From Tridacna crocea (Eukaryota > Mollusca > Bivalvia > Cardiida > Cardiidae), in the NCBI GenBank assembly GCA_943736015.1, contig OX031060.1:27109231-27173230 (forward strand): a DNA stretch of 64,000 bases, read 5' to 3'. The translations under genes and the position numbers were made by a program. Position 1 is the stretch's first letter, and each line of letters opens with the position of its first letter. Below, piece by piece: positions 1-11,032 of the stretch. The notes beneath the pieces were generated by a model. It saw nothing but the letters and a program-made list of their open reading frames with translations. It had not been told where the DNA came from and did not search any database.

Positions 1-628
1 GGAATACTGAAAGTGATAATCAGAATGAAGTGTATCTTGGTTGTTGAGGATGCTGTAAACCTGTAGAAACATGTATGAATTGAACCCCTAAAACAAATTG
101 GATGCCTGAAAAAACTGGCTGGTTACATGTAATTCCTTTTCCAAATTAATAATAAACGACAACAGCTCCATTGCAATAGCATTTGCATATAATATGCAGC
201 CACGTAGGAAGCATTTCAAGATTGGGGGGGCTAGCTTTGAAATACTGAGATTTTTTGCGTGCTTGTTGCATTGCGATAAAAACTCATATTTTAGTTAGTA
301 TGATTTTCAAAATTATAAGGAATTATTGGGGGGGCTGAGCCCCCCCTAGCCCCCCCTGTTCCTATGGGCCTGATATGTATCAGGGTATTTACACACAAGA
401 TGGTATGGTAGATGGGTATTGTACATAGAAGAGGCTCTGGGGACAACAAAAAGTAATCTGCAGGTGATGTATCAAGTTAAAGTGAAAATAAAAGAGAATG
501 CGTTGTATTCCCATGAATGAAATAGATGGTAGAAATTTATTGTTCATAAACACCGTTAGACATTCACAAAATTTTTCGGAAATTTAACCTGTCGCGAAGT
601 TTGCTGTCCTGTCATATTAACGAGCAAG
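1..628. other. Non-coding stretch with G/C-run repeat
   Basis: I see no gene here. Positions 221-368 hold a repeat-like block whose ends carry long G and C runs (a run of seven G near 223 and mixed G/C runs at 329-358, ending in CCTATGGGCCTG). It resembles the G-rich TIR element at 39350-39645 in style, although I could not align the two. The rest is AT-rich and unremarkable. Confidence 0.5.
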
Positions 629-678
629 ATGGTTTCAAGGATTAGAAGATCAAATATATATGATTTACTCATGCAAAG
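629..678 (+). CDS. Possible first coding exon of psq-domain gene
   Basis: An ATG at 629 opens 16 codons plus two bases, ending at a good donor (CAAAG|GTAATT). The two leftover bases (AG) join the single leading base of the exon at 3279 to make an Arg codon and continue straight into the psq-domain reading frame. This phase match is the only link between the two; the peptide, which starts MVSRIRRSNIYDLL, has no recognisable motif. The same phase would also fit the NOLC1 exon at 7910, but the peptide does not look like a LisH domain. The call is weak without transcript evidence. Confidence 0.35.
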
Positions 679-849
679 GTAATTATCATTTTCATTAATT
701 TCCCCTACAGTAAAATTTGTGTCATTCAAACATAAGATATTAAAGATAGTCTTTATGTGAAGGTATTTTGGATGAAATTAGTTAATGGTGGGTGCATTTA
801 TCAAGCTTTTAACATACAGGGCTTGAAGTCAGGAGTCTGTTGTTCATAT

Positions 850-1110
850 ATATACAAGGTCTTAGTGAGGATTTATGATAGCCATTGCAAAAGGATTTGT
901 TCCTCTCTGGCCGCCGTGATTTACTTGAAATAATGTTGAAAATGGCATTAAACACCATAGAACTAAACAGTCAATTAATCTCCCTGTTGAAGATTTTTTA
1001 AATAATGTTTATGTGGGAAAGCAGCCAGTAGCATAAAATCCTTTTGTGCAAAGTACTGGTAAAAGGAACAGAAGGAAAGCACGGATATGTGCTATGGACA
1101 TTTACATAGA
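850..1110 (+). repeat. SINE tail fragments
   Basis: The segment around 925-1000 holds the tail motif TGAAATAATGTTGAAAATGG, shared with the SINEs at 12620 and 13845. It is followed by the GTGGGAAAGCAGCCAGTAGC segment that also occurs at 14660 and 17185. No tRNA-like head is visible, so these are 5'-truncated or rearranged copies. Confidence 0.5.
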
Positions 1111-1434
1111 ATAGAAATTATGGAAAACGGAGCTAAATTCAGAATATACTGTTGAACGAACATTGCCACATTTAGGATTTGAACTCAATCTTTGTTTTGC
1201 ATGGAAAGAAATACTCTAGGCTTAACCAGGCTCATTGTAATGTAGCTGAGTTTCTAAGCATATATAATATTTTAAAAGGGCATTTAACTAGAATTTGACC
1301 AAAAAAAAATTGGGGGGGGAGGGGAGTATTTTTTTTTTCAGATAAGATCATACATAAGGATTAATGGATGTGACTGTTTATAGTTACTTAGTGAAGGGGG
1401 AATGCTGAGGGATGGGGAAAGATGGAAAGCTGCC

Positions 1435-1602
1435 TTAACCCTTACCACACAATCCATACTTGAGCAAAGTTCTGAGCAAGAAGCCTTGAAAACATTTTGG
1501 AAAAAGGAAAAAAAATGCTGGTTTTTCTCCTTTTTCCACAAATTTCATATTTCAAGTTATAATTTGGACAAGTGTGAAATTTTGTTGTTTGGTAAGAGTT
1601 AA
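1435..1602. repeat. TTAA MITE, degenerate short copy
   Basis: The copy is bounded by TTAA at 1435 and 1599. It keeps the ends (CCTTACCACACAATCC and TTGTTTGGTAAGAG), but the central palindrome is damaged to GAAAAAAAATGCTGG. Confidence 0.6.
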
Positions 1603-1606
1603 GTTG

Positions 1607-1905
1607 GACTTGAACCGAGAACCTTCTAAACTATGATTTGTAGCGCTATTTACTGAGAGGGAAGTAATGTAAAAAATGAATTTAGTTCTTGTCACACAAT
1701 AACAACTACAGCCTAGCTTGGTAGCTCAGTAGTTGGCATATCTGACTCCTGACTTGGTTGTTGCATGTTCGATACTGGGATGAGGCAAACTTTCTTTCTT
1801 TTTTTTGCCTCGCTCCTCTGATGCATCTTAAGAAAAAGTCAGTGGCTTGGAAAGGAAGTTGTGTCAGTACTGGTGTGCAAAAAGCAGGAAAGACATGACT
1901 GTTGC
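1607..1905. repeat. tRNA-headed SINE pair
   Basis: Read on the - strand, 1607-1665 looks like a tRNA-derived head with a GGTTCAAGTCC B-box. At 1708-1905 on the + strand a second copy begins GGTAGCTCAGTAGTTGGC (A-box), has GTTCGATACTGGG (B-box), and passes into the GTACTGGTGTGC...GCAGGAAAG body also seen in the SINE at 12620. It is not a functional tRNA gene because there is no cloverleaf 3' half. Confidence 0.5.
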
Positions 1906-2131
1906 TTCACTTCACCAAACTCTGATACAAACAAATAATACTATTACTAAAGGAATAGGAAATTTACAGAATCATTACAAAAAACTTTTTAATTCCTCAT
2001 GTTTTCTTCATAAATTTTTCATCTGTTTTTCTGGTATTTTTAAAGCTATCTTTGCTTTCGAATGAAACTAAGTATTCAATTTTCAGATTTTTCTTTTCTT
2101 AATTTGGAAGCATAACCTGGTTAATGTCCCA

Positions 2132-2355
2132 TTAACCCTTTACAAAACAGCAAAATTTTAGACTAATCCAATCTCAGAGCATTTGCAGATGACAAATCAT
2201 TGTGGCTCAAATGATGGAATTTGTCGCATAAAGGTAAGAAGACATTGTGGGCAAAGAAGAGGCTGGCCACAGCATTTTTGCTGCTTTCCACAATGTTTTC
2301 AAGAGGCCTTTATCAAAAGATCTTTAAAACTTAGGATTATGTGATAAAGGTTTAA
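2132..2355. repeat. TTAA MITE
   Basis: The copy has TTAA at both ends (2132 and 2352). The internal order is standard: CAAAATTTTAGAC, then GCATTTGCAGATGACAAAT, then a damaged centre, then GGATTATGTGATAAAGG. A further degraded half-copy follows at about 2395-2555 and contains a long G run (2508-2521). Confidence 0.65.
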
Positions 2356-2769
2356 GGCTTTCACCTGCAGATAACTTTCTTGTCTTGATGTTGCCTCAAT
2401 TAACTCATAACTCAAACTATAAAATTTTAGACTTGTTGAAAGTGGAAGCAATTGTAGAAGACAAAGTAAATCTGGCTTGAAAGTTGAAAGGGGAAGGGGG
2501 TGGGAGTGGGGGGGGGGGGGGTTGTTTGGTGGTGTCAGGAAAAAACTAGTAAATGCTGGTAACCCATTTAAACGCCATTTAAGTTGATTTAATCTATTAC
2601 AATCAACAAAACTTTGGATCTGTCCACATCCAGGGCAGTTGCAGATGACAAATGTGACTGAATTAGTGAGGTAGGAAACATCGAGGGAATGCTAGTGCTC
2701 ACTTATACAACAGTCTTCTTTGAAAGGCTTTAAAAGCTTTGTATTCTATACTGAAGGTTTAATTGATCA

Positions 2770-2998
2770 TCTGGTGATGCTTTTGAGTTGGACAAGTCTT
2801 AAATGTTGACTTGTCCGAATTTCAGAATTTGAATGTAGTTTAAATAACAGATTTTGTCTTTGAAAAGGTAGAAAATATTGTGGGAAAGGGAGAAAAAGCT
2901 TGTTACCAGCACTTTATTTTTTTTCCCAACCATGTTTTCAAAAAGCTGCTTCTTCTTGGTTTTTGAAACTGGAGACTGTGCGGTAAAGGATGAAATTT
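2770..2998. repeat. TTAA MITE, degenerate copy
   Basis: The centre (GAAAATATTGTGGGAAAGG, GCTTGTTACCAGCACTT, CCATGTTTTCAAAAAG) and the right end (ACTGTGCGGTAAAGGA) are recognisable. The left TTAA end is lost. Confidence 0.5.
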
Positions 2999-3025
2999 CA
3001 TCATCTAATAAAAGATAAGATACAA

Positions 3026-3250
3026 TTAACACTTGACCACACAATGCAGACTTTTAACGATCCTGGGAAAGAAGCCTGTGAAAAAAAATGTGGGAAAAGG
3101 AGAAAATGCTGGTAACTAGAATTTTCTCTGTTTCCCTGCTATGTTTTCTGCTCTATCAAAGAAAAATTGCACCTTTTGAGCCACAAGTTATCATCTGCAA
3201 ATGCTTTCAATTTGGACAAGGCTTAATTGTGTTGTCTGGGAAAGGGTTAA
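3026..3250. repeat. TTAA MITE ending at psq exon
   Basis: The TTAA boundaries are at 3026 and 3247. The right TTAA lies only 28 bases upstream of the psq-domain exon, so this element supplies the DNA just upstream of that exon's acceptor. Confidence 0.7.
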
Positions 3251-3278
3251 GTCTATGTAAACCTTTCTACTATTATAG

Positions 3279-3691
3279 GGACAGGCCACTTGGACGTTAT
3301 AAGTACCGGCTATCTGATATGGAGAAGGCAGTTGAGATGGTGCAATTAGACCTTATGTCGGTTAGAAAAGCTGGAAAAGAGTTTGGTGTACCGATCACAA
3401 CAATCTGGGCCAAAGTTCACCGGAAATCGACAGTTGGCTGTCAATGGGGATCTCAACATGGTGTACCAGATGGATGCCGTGAGGTGTTGATAACAGTGCT
3501 TCAATGTATTGCGGCAGAATATAACAGCGTGAATATGAGCTTCTTCAAAACACTCACGAAGTTTTTGATTGACAAATACGGTTCTGTAAATTTCAGCGGT
3601 CCACTGCCTAAAAGAAATTGGTACTGCAAATTCCTGAATAAACATGGGATACCATTTGAGGGGTTGGTGTTTGTTATTTGTTGTTTTATAG
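3279..3691 (+). CDS. Pipsqueak HTH / CENP-B-like exon
   Basis: The exon starts after the acceptor TATTATAG at 3278. The translation contains a pipsqueak-type helix-turn-helix (YRLSDMEKAVEMVQLDLMSV, then RKAGKEFGVPITTIWAKV), the DNA-binding fold of pogo/Tigger transposases and of domesticated psq proteins. A later segment, VNFSGPLPKRNWYCKFLNKH, matches the position and spacing of the second, CENP-B/Tc5-type HTH, where members usually read W..FL.RH before an LS.R.P stretch. The frame stays open to 3708, but the last residues (after FEGL) look intronic. Plausible donors are ATAG|GTAGAT at 3692 and TTG|GTGTTT at 3667. No DDE catalytic exon is visible downstream. The exon is either part of a psq-domain gene whose other exons I cannot find or a transposase remnant. 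The absence of stops across about 125 codons favours recent function. Confidence 0.55.
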
Positions 3692-3704
3692 GTAGATTAC
3701 TACT

Positions 3705-3933
3705 TTAACCTTATTACCACACAATCCCTACTTTTTACGACCCTTAGAAAAAAGCCTTCAGGAAACATTGTGGGAAAAGGAGGAAATGCTGGTAACCAGC
3801 ACTTTCTCCTTAACCCACAGTGTTTTCTCCTCATCACCAAATGAATTTCAAAATTTCAGTCACTTTATTTTGTCATCTGCAAATGCTTTCCATTCAGATA
3901 AGCCTAAAATATTGTTGTTTGGTAATGAGTTAA
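3705..3933. repeat. TTAA MITE
   Basis: TTAA is present at 3705 and 3930. The left arm is the ACCACACAATCCCTACTTTT type and the right end is TTGTTTGGTAATGAG. It begins directly after the stop that closes the psq reading frame. A 43-bp stub of another copy follows at 3991-4033. Confidence 0.7.
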
Positions 3934-4065
3934 ACTGGTTGCTCATCACCCCTGCACCATTTTTGCAGCAGACAATTAAGTAGATGTCCTTTAACCCTTT
4001 ACCACACCGTCCTGGGTTTTAACGACCCTGAATGATTATACATGTATTAATTGCATAATGAATAA

Positions 4066-4205
4066 CACTGATTTTCAACATTATTTCAGTCAATGGTGGC
4101 CAGTGCAACTATCCATGCTTGGCTGTAGTTTCTATGACCAGTACTTTGTACAAAGCTACTGGCTGGTTAGGGATCCCTTGTTCACTAGTCTTGTACAAAA
4201 CTGAC
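4066..4205 (-). repeat. SINE tail, reverse orientation
   Basis: On the - strand this reads ACTGAAATAATGTTGAAAAT at its 3' end, preceded by the body segment GCATGGATAGTTGCACTGG. It is the reverse of the SINE seen at 12620-12925 and lacks the tRNA-like head. Confidence 0.5.
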
Positions 4206-4442
4206 TGGTTTACTCATGCTTTGGCACAACCCTGAAGAAAGATGCTTTTTCAGAAACATGTTCAAAAAATAAAGAACTGGTGGGAAACAAAATTTTCTAA
4301 TTTTCCCGAAACTTTTTCTGGCATTTGGCAGACATAATTCTATCTCCTGTGTCACTTTGATAATGCACTGAAAACTCAGTTAGGACAAGTTAAAAAATTC
4401 TATTGTTCAAACTCAAGTTTGATGGGTACCAGAATACAGATT

Positions 4443-4655
4443 TTAACCCTTTACCACATGATGTCAACTTTTTAACGACCCTAGAAAAGAAGCCCTTTGA
4501 AAGCATAGTGAGAAAAGGAGAAAATGCTGGTCACCAGCATTTTCTCCTTGTCCCACAATGTTTTCTACCCTTTCACAGAAGAACTGCACCATTTTAGTCA
4601 AATTGAAATATTTGTCGGCAAATGCTTTGATTTTTGCCATCTGGTAAAGGGTTAA
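4443..4655. repeat. TTAA MITE
   Basis: TTAA is present at 4443 and 4652. The centre is an almost perfect palindrome around GAAAATGCTGGTCACCAGC (4519-4550). The right end is CTGGTAAAGGG. Confidence 0.75.
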
Positions 4656-5201
4656 GACATCCCCAAAACAAAAGACAATAAATGAAATTTATGCTTAAAT
4701 TTTAGTGGCTTTAATAAGGGTAATTTCCAATACCAAAGAAAGCTCAATGATAGCTATCCCATTAATTTCTGTATAATTCATATTGTTCTACCATAGAAAG
4801 CTGGCTTAACCCTTGATTGGAACTTTGCCACTACATATAATGGTTCCGTCATTCTTTATCCTGTGTATTTTGCCTCTCGGAAGTCGAAAAAAGGGTTAGT
4901 CAACAATCAGATGTTCGGTTTTCAGCTACAGTTTTTATTTAGGTAGGCCGGTAATGTTATGACATTCAATAAGGTGCATGATTGTAACTCTTAGTGTAAA
5001 ATGTACGCACACATTTTTGCCATGATTGAATAGAACAGAATAATGGCTTTGATTTTAATTTTATGTATTTCATGGTTATTAATCTGAGTTAGTGGTCAAG
5101 TCATTTTTATGTCCCTATAGTTGCATGAAGAGTATCGCTTTTCACACATGAGGTTTTGTCAACCGCACCTTAACAAGGTGATGTTTTATTCTCGGTATTA
5201 G
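4656..5201. other. Intergenic, no gene seen
   Basis: This is AT-rich sequence without open frames, a tRNA-like head or recognisable repeat ends. I looked here for the missing LisH exon of NOLC1 and found no candidate. Confidence 0.4.
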
Positions 5202-6130
5202 CAGCTCACCTGAGCACAACATGCTCAAGGGGAGCTTTTAGGATCACCCGGTGTCTGTCATGCATCAGTGCGTCAACAATTCTTTAAACATCAACTCCTC
5301 CTAAACCACTGGGCCAGTTTGGACCAAACTTGGTTGGAATGTTCCTGGGAAGTCCTCTTTAAAAATTTGATTCCATCAAAAACTCTTGTTGCCATGGCAA
5401 CCAAATGGAATTTTTTTAGCAAACTCTTTAAAAATCTTCTCCTCTGAAACCGCTGGTCGGATTTTGATATAATTTAACAGATATGTTCCTTGGGTGACCC
5501 TATTCAAAAATTGTTCGTGAAATTTTAATCTGTCAAAAAATGTGGCTCTGGTGAATGGGGGCTACTTGCACTATACAGAAATGAAGGAATTCTTAAAAAT
5601 TCTTTTTCTCTGAAACCACTGGTCAGATTTTGAAACAATTTCACAGAGATGTTCTTTGGGTGACCATTTCCAAAAATTGTTCACGAAATTTTGATCTGTC
5701 AAGAAACACAGCTCTGGTGAATGGGCGCTACTTACACTTTAGGGAAATGAAGAAATTCTTTAAGATTCTTCTTCTCTTAAACAGCTGATCAGATTTTGAA
5801 ATAATCTCACAGAAATTTTCCTTTGGTAACCCTTTTCAAAAATTGTTTGCAAAATGCTGATTTGTCTAGAAACATGGATCTGGTGAATTGGGGCTACTTG
5901 CACTATTTTGTTTTTAAAATCCTTTTTCTCTGAACAAAAATTGCTCGAGAAATTTTGATCCATCAAGAAACATGGCTTTGATGGCTGTGGGCTATTTACA
6001 CTATACAGACATGAAGAACTTCTTGAAAATTCTTCTTGTCTAAAATGGCAGATTAGATTTTGGAAAAAATGGCTATGGTTCTCTCAGAAATTCAGGTGAG
6101 CGATCCAGCGCCATCTTGGCCCTCTTGTTT
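5202..6130 (+). repeat. AGCTCACC-type interspersed repeat, copy 1
   Basis: It opens AGCTCACCTGAGCACAACAT, passes through CTCCTCCTAAACCACTGGGCC, and closes CAGGTGAGCGATCC...GGCCCTCTTGTTT. The interior has about four tandem units of roughly 165 bp, each carrying TTTCACAGAGATGTTC and GGTGAATGGGGGCTACTTGC-like segments. The start and end share a short inverted match (CTCACCTG / CAGGTGAG). Confidence 0.8.
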
Positions 6131-6482
6131 CAACAATAAGATGGCTGATTCCTGTAAAATGTCAGAGGTATGTGGTGTGTTCTGTGTGATATTTCCAAAT
6201 ACTTGAGTTATAAAGATGCAATAAGAATACATGGAACTCATTCACTGACCACCTCACACCTTGAAATATGGATGCATCAAACTACCAATATTTTGAACAG
6301 GGGTGTTCCAGAATCTGAAGTTTGACTGTTTTCAAATGATTGAATTTGTCCTTGAAATGGTGCAAAGCATTGTGTGAAAAGAGAAAATAGTGGTATACTG
6401 AAGACAACCTCATGTAGACACAGTTTTGTGTCCTCTTACACTTCTACAGTTTTTTCAGCCAGTATGGCTAAAGTTTTAACCT

Positions 6483-6711
6483 TTAACTCTTTACCACAAG
6501 AGAAAATTTTAGACTGGTTCAAATTGAAAGCATTTGCAGATGACAAGATAAAGGTGACTGAAAAATTGAAATTTGTTCTGGGAAGGATAGAAAACACTGT
6601 GGGAAATGGAGAAAATGCTGGTTACCAGCATTTTCTCCTTTTCCCATAGTGTTTTCAAAAGGCTTCTTTCTTAGGGGCGTCAAAAGTAGGGATTGTGTGG
6701 TAATGGGTTAA
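6483..6711. repeat. TTAA MITE
   Basis: TTAA is present at 6483 and 6708. It has a complete central palindrome (GAAAATGCTGGTTACCAGC) and the right end GATTGTGTGGTAATGGG. Confidence 0.8.
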
Positions 6712-6721
6712 GCTACTGAGC

Positions 6722-6950
6722 TTAACATTTTACCGAGCAACAAAGTTTTAGACCAGTCCATATTGAAAGTACCTACAGACAATACAATAATTTTGCCCGA
6801 AAAATTGGAATTCATTTTCCGACGGATAGAAAGTATGGTTGGAAAAGGAGAAAATGCTGGTTACCAGCATTTTCTCCTTTTCCCAACATGTTTTTAAAAG
6901 TCCTCTTTATCAGGGTCCTTAAAAGTTGGAATCATGTGGTGAAGGGTTAA
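6722..6950. repeat. TTAA MITE, tandem with previous copy
   Basis: TTAA is present at 6722 and 6947, only 10 bases after the preceding copy and in the same orientation. A half-copy lacking the left arm and centre follows at about 6995-7084. Confidence 0.75.
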
Positions 6951-7361
6951 TGTGCTTATACATGCAGGATTATTATGTTTCCAATTCTAATGTCAATTTT
7001 CAATTTTTGTGTCACATTATTTTGTTCTCTGCAAATGCTTTCAATTTGGATTGATATAAAATTATGTCGTTTGGATAAGAATTAAAGGGGAACTTATGCA
7101 ACCAAGGCAGGTAACCATCCGAGCACTTTACACACAGTTATGCTTTAGACACAGTTATGCTCATTTTTTTACTTAATTTTCATTAAAAAAACTTCCACCT
7201 GCAGAAGAGCGTTTGCACCTACATACAGTGCTTGTTTTTCCCTCCTTTTTCAGCAATGCTTTCTTGCCTTTCTTAACACAAATCTCTCTTCACGTAGCTA
7301 TATTTCATTTGTTGTCTATAATATGCTTTCAGTATACCTTAGTCAGTATCTTAATTGTAAG

Positions 7362-7538
7362 TTAACCCATTACCACACAATTCCTACTTTTAATGACTCT
7401 AAAAAAGAAGCCTTTGGAACACATTGTTGGAAAAGGATAAAAGAACGAATTTCAGTTTTTCAGTCACTTTTATTTTGCCGCCTGCAAATGGTTTGTTTTG
7501 GACAATCCTAAAATTTTGTCGTTTGGTTAATAAGTTAA
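7362..7538. repeat. TTAA MITE, centre deleted
   Basis: TTAA is present at 7362 and 7535. Both arms are present, but the GAAAATGCTGG palindrome is missing, which gives a 177-bp derivative. Confidence 0.65.
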
Positions 7539-7539
7539 G

Positions 7540-7891
7540 TTTTTACCATCTACTGAAATTTTAGACCTGAAAGCATTTACAGATGACAAATTTAAAGTGG
7601 CTGAAATAAAAGGATTTTTACTGCAGAAGGTAAGAAAATATTGTGGGGAAAAGATGAATGCTGATTACCATAGTAAATTCTTTACTATACAATCCAGACT
7701 TGTAACAATTCTAAGAAAGAAGCCATTGTTAGAAAAGGAGAAAATGCTACTAACTAGCATTTTCCCCTTTTTACTCAATATTTTGTACCCAATCAAATTC
7801 AGAAATCATCATATTTACAATAGATAATTTGTTGTCTGCAGATGCTTTGAATTTGGTCCAGTCCAAAAATTTTTTGTGTGGTACAGAGTTA
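7540..7891. repeat. Two degenerate TTAA MITEs
   Basis: A left half-copy (7540-7672, with GAAAGCATTTACAGATGACA) abuts a nearly full copy (about 7678-7891, centre GAAAATGCTACTAACTAGC). The second copy ends 19 bases before the NOLC1 exon, so it lies directly beside that exon's acceptor. Confidence 0.6.
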
Positions 7892-7909
7892 GATATATTT
7901 TTTTTAAAG

Positions 7910-10900
7910 GTCAAGAAAAAGTGGGCAACAGCAAAGTTTGACCAACACAGTCAAGACAGCTGTTAACAGAAAAAGACAGGCTGAGTCAAAGGAAACTTCA
8001 GATTCTGATGCAGACTCGGAAAGTTCAGATGATGAAAGTAAAAGCAAAAAGAAAAAAAAGATGAAAATAAATGCAAGTCCAGGGAAAAGTTACAATAATG
8101 TTCCACCCCCACAGTCTTTGCAAGGCCCCAAATCACAGAATAAAACAGTGACAGCAAAAAAGGGAACAGAAAAGAAAAAGCAGGAAGATGATAGCACTAG
8201 TGATGATGACAGTTCAAGTGAAGAAGAGACACAGAAGTCAGCAGTAAAGTCCGTCACCTCTAAATCTTCACCAGTAAAAGCACTTGCGAAAAAAGAAAGT
8301 AGTAGTGATGATGATAGTTCAAGCGAAGAAGAAACTCCAAAAGTTAAAGCAAAAGAAGCTACTAAACCACCAGCACGTACTGCAGCATCTGGCCTGAAGG
8401 TCACTTCTGTGTCAAAACCAGTAAAGAGAGATAGCAGTAGTGAGGAAAGCTCAACTGATGATGAAGCAACAAATAGTAAAGTTGTCCCTAAAACAGCCCT
8501 TGCAAAACCACATGTTAAGAAAGATAGTAGTAGCAGCGATGATAGTTCGAGTGAAGAGGAATCCCCTAAACCCCGAACTGGAGTAACTACACAAAAAGTA
8601 GCCCCGAAACCTGCTGTCCAAAAAAAGGACAGTAGTAGTAGTGATGAAAGTTCCAGTGAGGAAGAGGTCTCTAAGCCGCAGTTAAAAGTAGGTGCTGCTA
8701 AGGCCTCTGTTTCCAACACTGCTGCAAAGAAAGATAGCAGTAGTAGTGATGATAGCTCTAGTGAAGATGAGCAAAAGTCTCAGGCTAGTACTGTAAATAC
8801 CCCTAAAGCTGTCCCTGCAAAAGCACTTCCTCAAAAAGTTACTCCAAAAGCAACCCCAGCACATGCCAAAAAGACAGACAGCAGTAGCAGTGATGACAGC
8901 TCTAGTGAAGATGAGAAATCCAAGCCTGAAGCTAAAGTTACTACACCTAAGGCAACCCAAGCTAAAGGCTCTCCTCAAAAAGCTGCCCAAGCAAAATCAA
9001 ATGCAAAAGAGAGCAGTAGTAGTGATGACAGTTCCAGTGAAGATGAGGAACCAAAGTCTGAAGTTAAAATAGCTATTCTTAAAGCTACTCCTAAAGCTAT
9101 CCCTGCCAAGCCAGTTGCAAAAAAAGACAGCAGTAGCAGTGATGAGAGCTCTAGTGAAGATGAGGCGCCCAAACAAAAAGCAACAATGACAACTCCAAAA
9201 GGTACTCCTAAAGCTGCTCCTGCAAAAGTTACCCCAGCAAAAACAAAAAAAGACAGCAGTAGCAGTGATGATAGCTCTAGTGAAGATGAGGAACCTGAAC
9301 ATAAAGTTAAAGTAACTACTCCTAAACCTGCTCCTACAAAGCTACCAGCAAAAAAAGAGAGCAGTAGCAGTGATGATAGCTCTAGTGAAGATGAGGCACC
9401 GAAACCTCCAGCTAAAGCAACTATTACTACTCAAAAAGCTACCCCTAAAGCTGCTACTGGAAAGGTGACCCCAGTACAAGCTAAGAAGGACAACAGTAGT
9501 AATAGTGGTGACAGCTCTAGTGAAGATGAGGAATCCAAACCTCAAGTTAAAGCAAATACTCCTACCCCTGCAAAGCAGCCAGCTAAAAAAGAGAGCAGTA
9601 GCAGTGATGACAGCTCTAGTGAAGATGAGGCACCCAAACAGAAAGCAACAATTACAACTCCAAAAGGTACTCCCAAAGCTGCTCCTGCAAAAGTTACCCC
9701 AGCAAAAACCAAAAAGGACAGCAGTAGCAGTGATGATAGCTCTAGTGAAGATGAGGCACCCAAACCTAAAACTCAGGCAACACTTACTCCAAAAGCTGCT
9801 CCTGTAAAAGGAACCCTAACACAAGCTAAAAAACAAGAAAGCAGTAGCAGTGATGAAAGCTCCAGTGAAGATGAGGAATCCAAACTTTCAGCTAAAGCAA
9901 CTACCCCTAAACCTACTCCTAAAGCCACCCCTGCAAAGCCAACTGCAAAAAAAGACAGCAGTAGTAGTGATGAAAGCTCTAGTGAAGATGAAACACCCAA
10001 ACTTCAAGCTAACGCTACTTCTAAGACAACCCCTAAAGCAGCCCCGACAAAGCAGCCAGCTAAAAAGGAGAGCAGTAGCAGTGATGACAGCTCTAGTGAA
10101 GATGAGGCACCCAAACCTCATGCAAAAGCAACTACTGCCAAGGCTACCGCCAAATCAGCCTCTGCAAAGACACCAACAAAAAAAGATAGTAGCAGTAGTG
10201 ATGACAGCTCTAGTGAAGATGAGGATACTAAACCTCCAGCTAAAGCTACAACTCTCAAAGCTACTCCTAAAACTGCCCCTGAAAAGCCACCAACTAAAAA
10301 GGACAGCAGTAGCAGTGATGACAGTTCCAGTGAAGATGAGTCACCAAAATCAGCAGCTACTCCAAAGGTCACCCCTAAAACAACCCCTGCTAAAACCCCA
10401 TCTAAGAAAGAAAGTAGTAGCAGTGATGACAGTTCTAGTGAAGAAGAAGAGGCCCCGAAATCTAAGTCAAATTTATCCACCCCTGTAGCATCTGCTAAAG
10501 CAACTGCTTCAAAATCTTCAACTAAGGCCAAAGAAGAAAGTAGTAGTAGTGGTGATAGTTCTAGTGATGAAGATGCTCCTAAACTTAACTCTAAACTTTC
10601 CACTCCAGCTCAAGCCAATAAATCCACACCCAAAACTGTTGCAAAGCCTCCTACACAAAAAGATAGCAGCAGTAGTGATGATAGCTCTAGTGAGGATGAG
10701 ACAAACAAATCTAAACAAACATTTACAAAAGTAAAAAATGTTCCTGCTGAAAAGCCAACAAAGGCAGAAAGCAGTAGTAGTGAGGACAGTCCGAGTGAAG
10801 AAGATGAAACAAATAATACAAAAACTGTTAGCTCTAAATCTGTTCCAGATAAAACATATTCTAAACAGGACAGAAATAATAGAAATAATAGTGACAATGT

Positions 10901-11006
10901 GAAACAAAATGTAAAAGGACAGAGTAACGTTCAAGAAAATGGTAATGTGGAAGAAAGTTCAGATTCTGGTGTGGCTCTTGACAAAAGGACTAACAAGAAG
11001 GAACGG
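7910..11006 (+). CDS. NOLC1: NOLC1/Nopp140 large central exon
   Basis: NOLC1 (Nopp140) is a nucleolar and Cajal-body phosphoprotein that shuttles between nucleolus and cytoplasm and chaperones box C/D and H/ACA snoRNPs. CK2 phosphorylates its serine clusters heavily. This exon starts after TTTTAAAG (7909), supplies 1032 codons and ends at CGG|GTGAGT. It has about 24 acidic serine clusters of the SSSSDDSSSEDE type, alternating with Lys/Pro/Ala/Thr-rich basic linkers. That is the Nopp140 central-domain layout, but vertebrate NOLC1 has only about ten clusters in roughly 700 residues. The identity is fixed by the SRP40 domain in the next two exons; Treacle has similar repeats but lacks that domain. 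The N-terminal LisH exon is not found here. The leading single base means the upstream exon must end with two bases of a codon. The repeats look like recent tandem expansion at the DNA level. Confidence 0.93.
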
Positions 11007-11032
11007 GTGAGTAGCTTTCTAAGTCTCAACTC

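Noticed and set aside
1708..1780. tRNA genes suggested by A- and B-box-like segments (also at 12630, 26600, 33090, 36740, 54740 and 63910)
   Set aside because: None has a complete acceptor stem and cloverleaf; each continues into a SINE body.
8000..10900. Treacle (TCOF1) as identity of the serine-cluster gene
   Set aside because: The two downstream exons encode the SRP40 C-terminal domain, which belongs to NOLC1 and is absent from Treacle.
8090..10934. Long open frames on the - strand and in the +2 frame opposite the NOLC1 exon (for example 8090-8719, 10118-10603 and + 9850-10488)
   Set aside because: They are reflections of the SSSSDDSSSEDE coding repeat (AGC/AGT/GAT/GAA codons have few stops in other frames). 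Their repetitive Leu/Ser content and the strong NOLC1 frame explain them fully.
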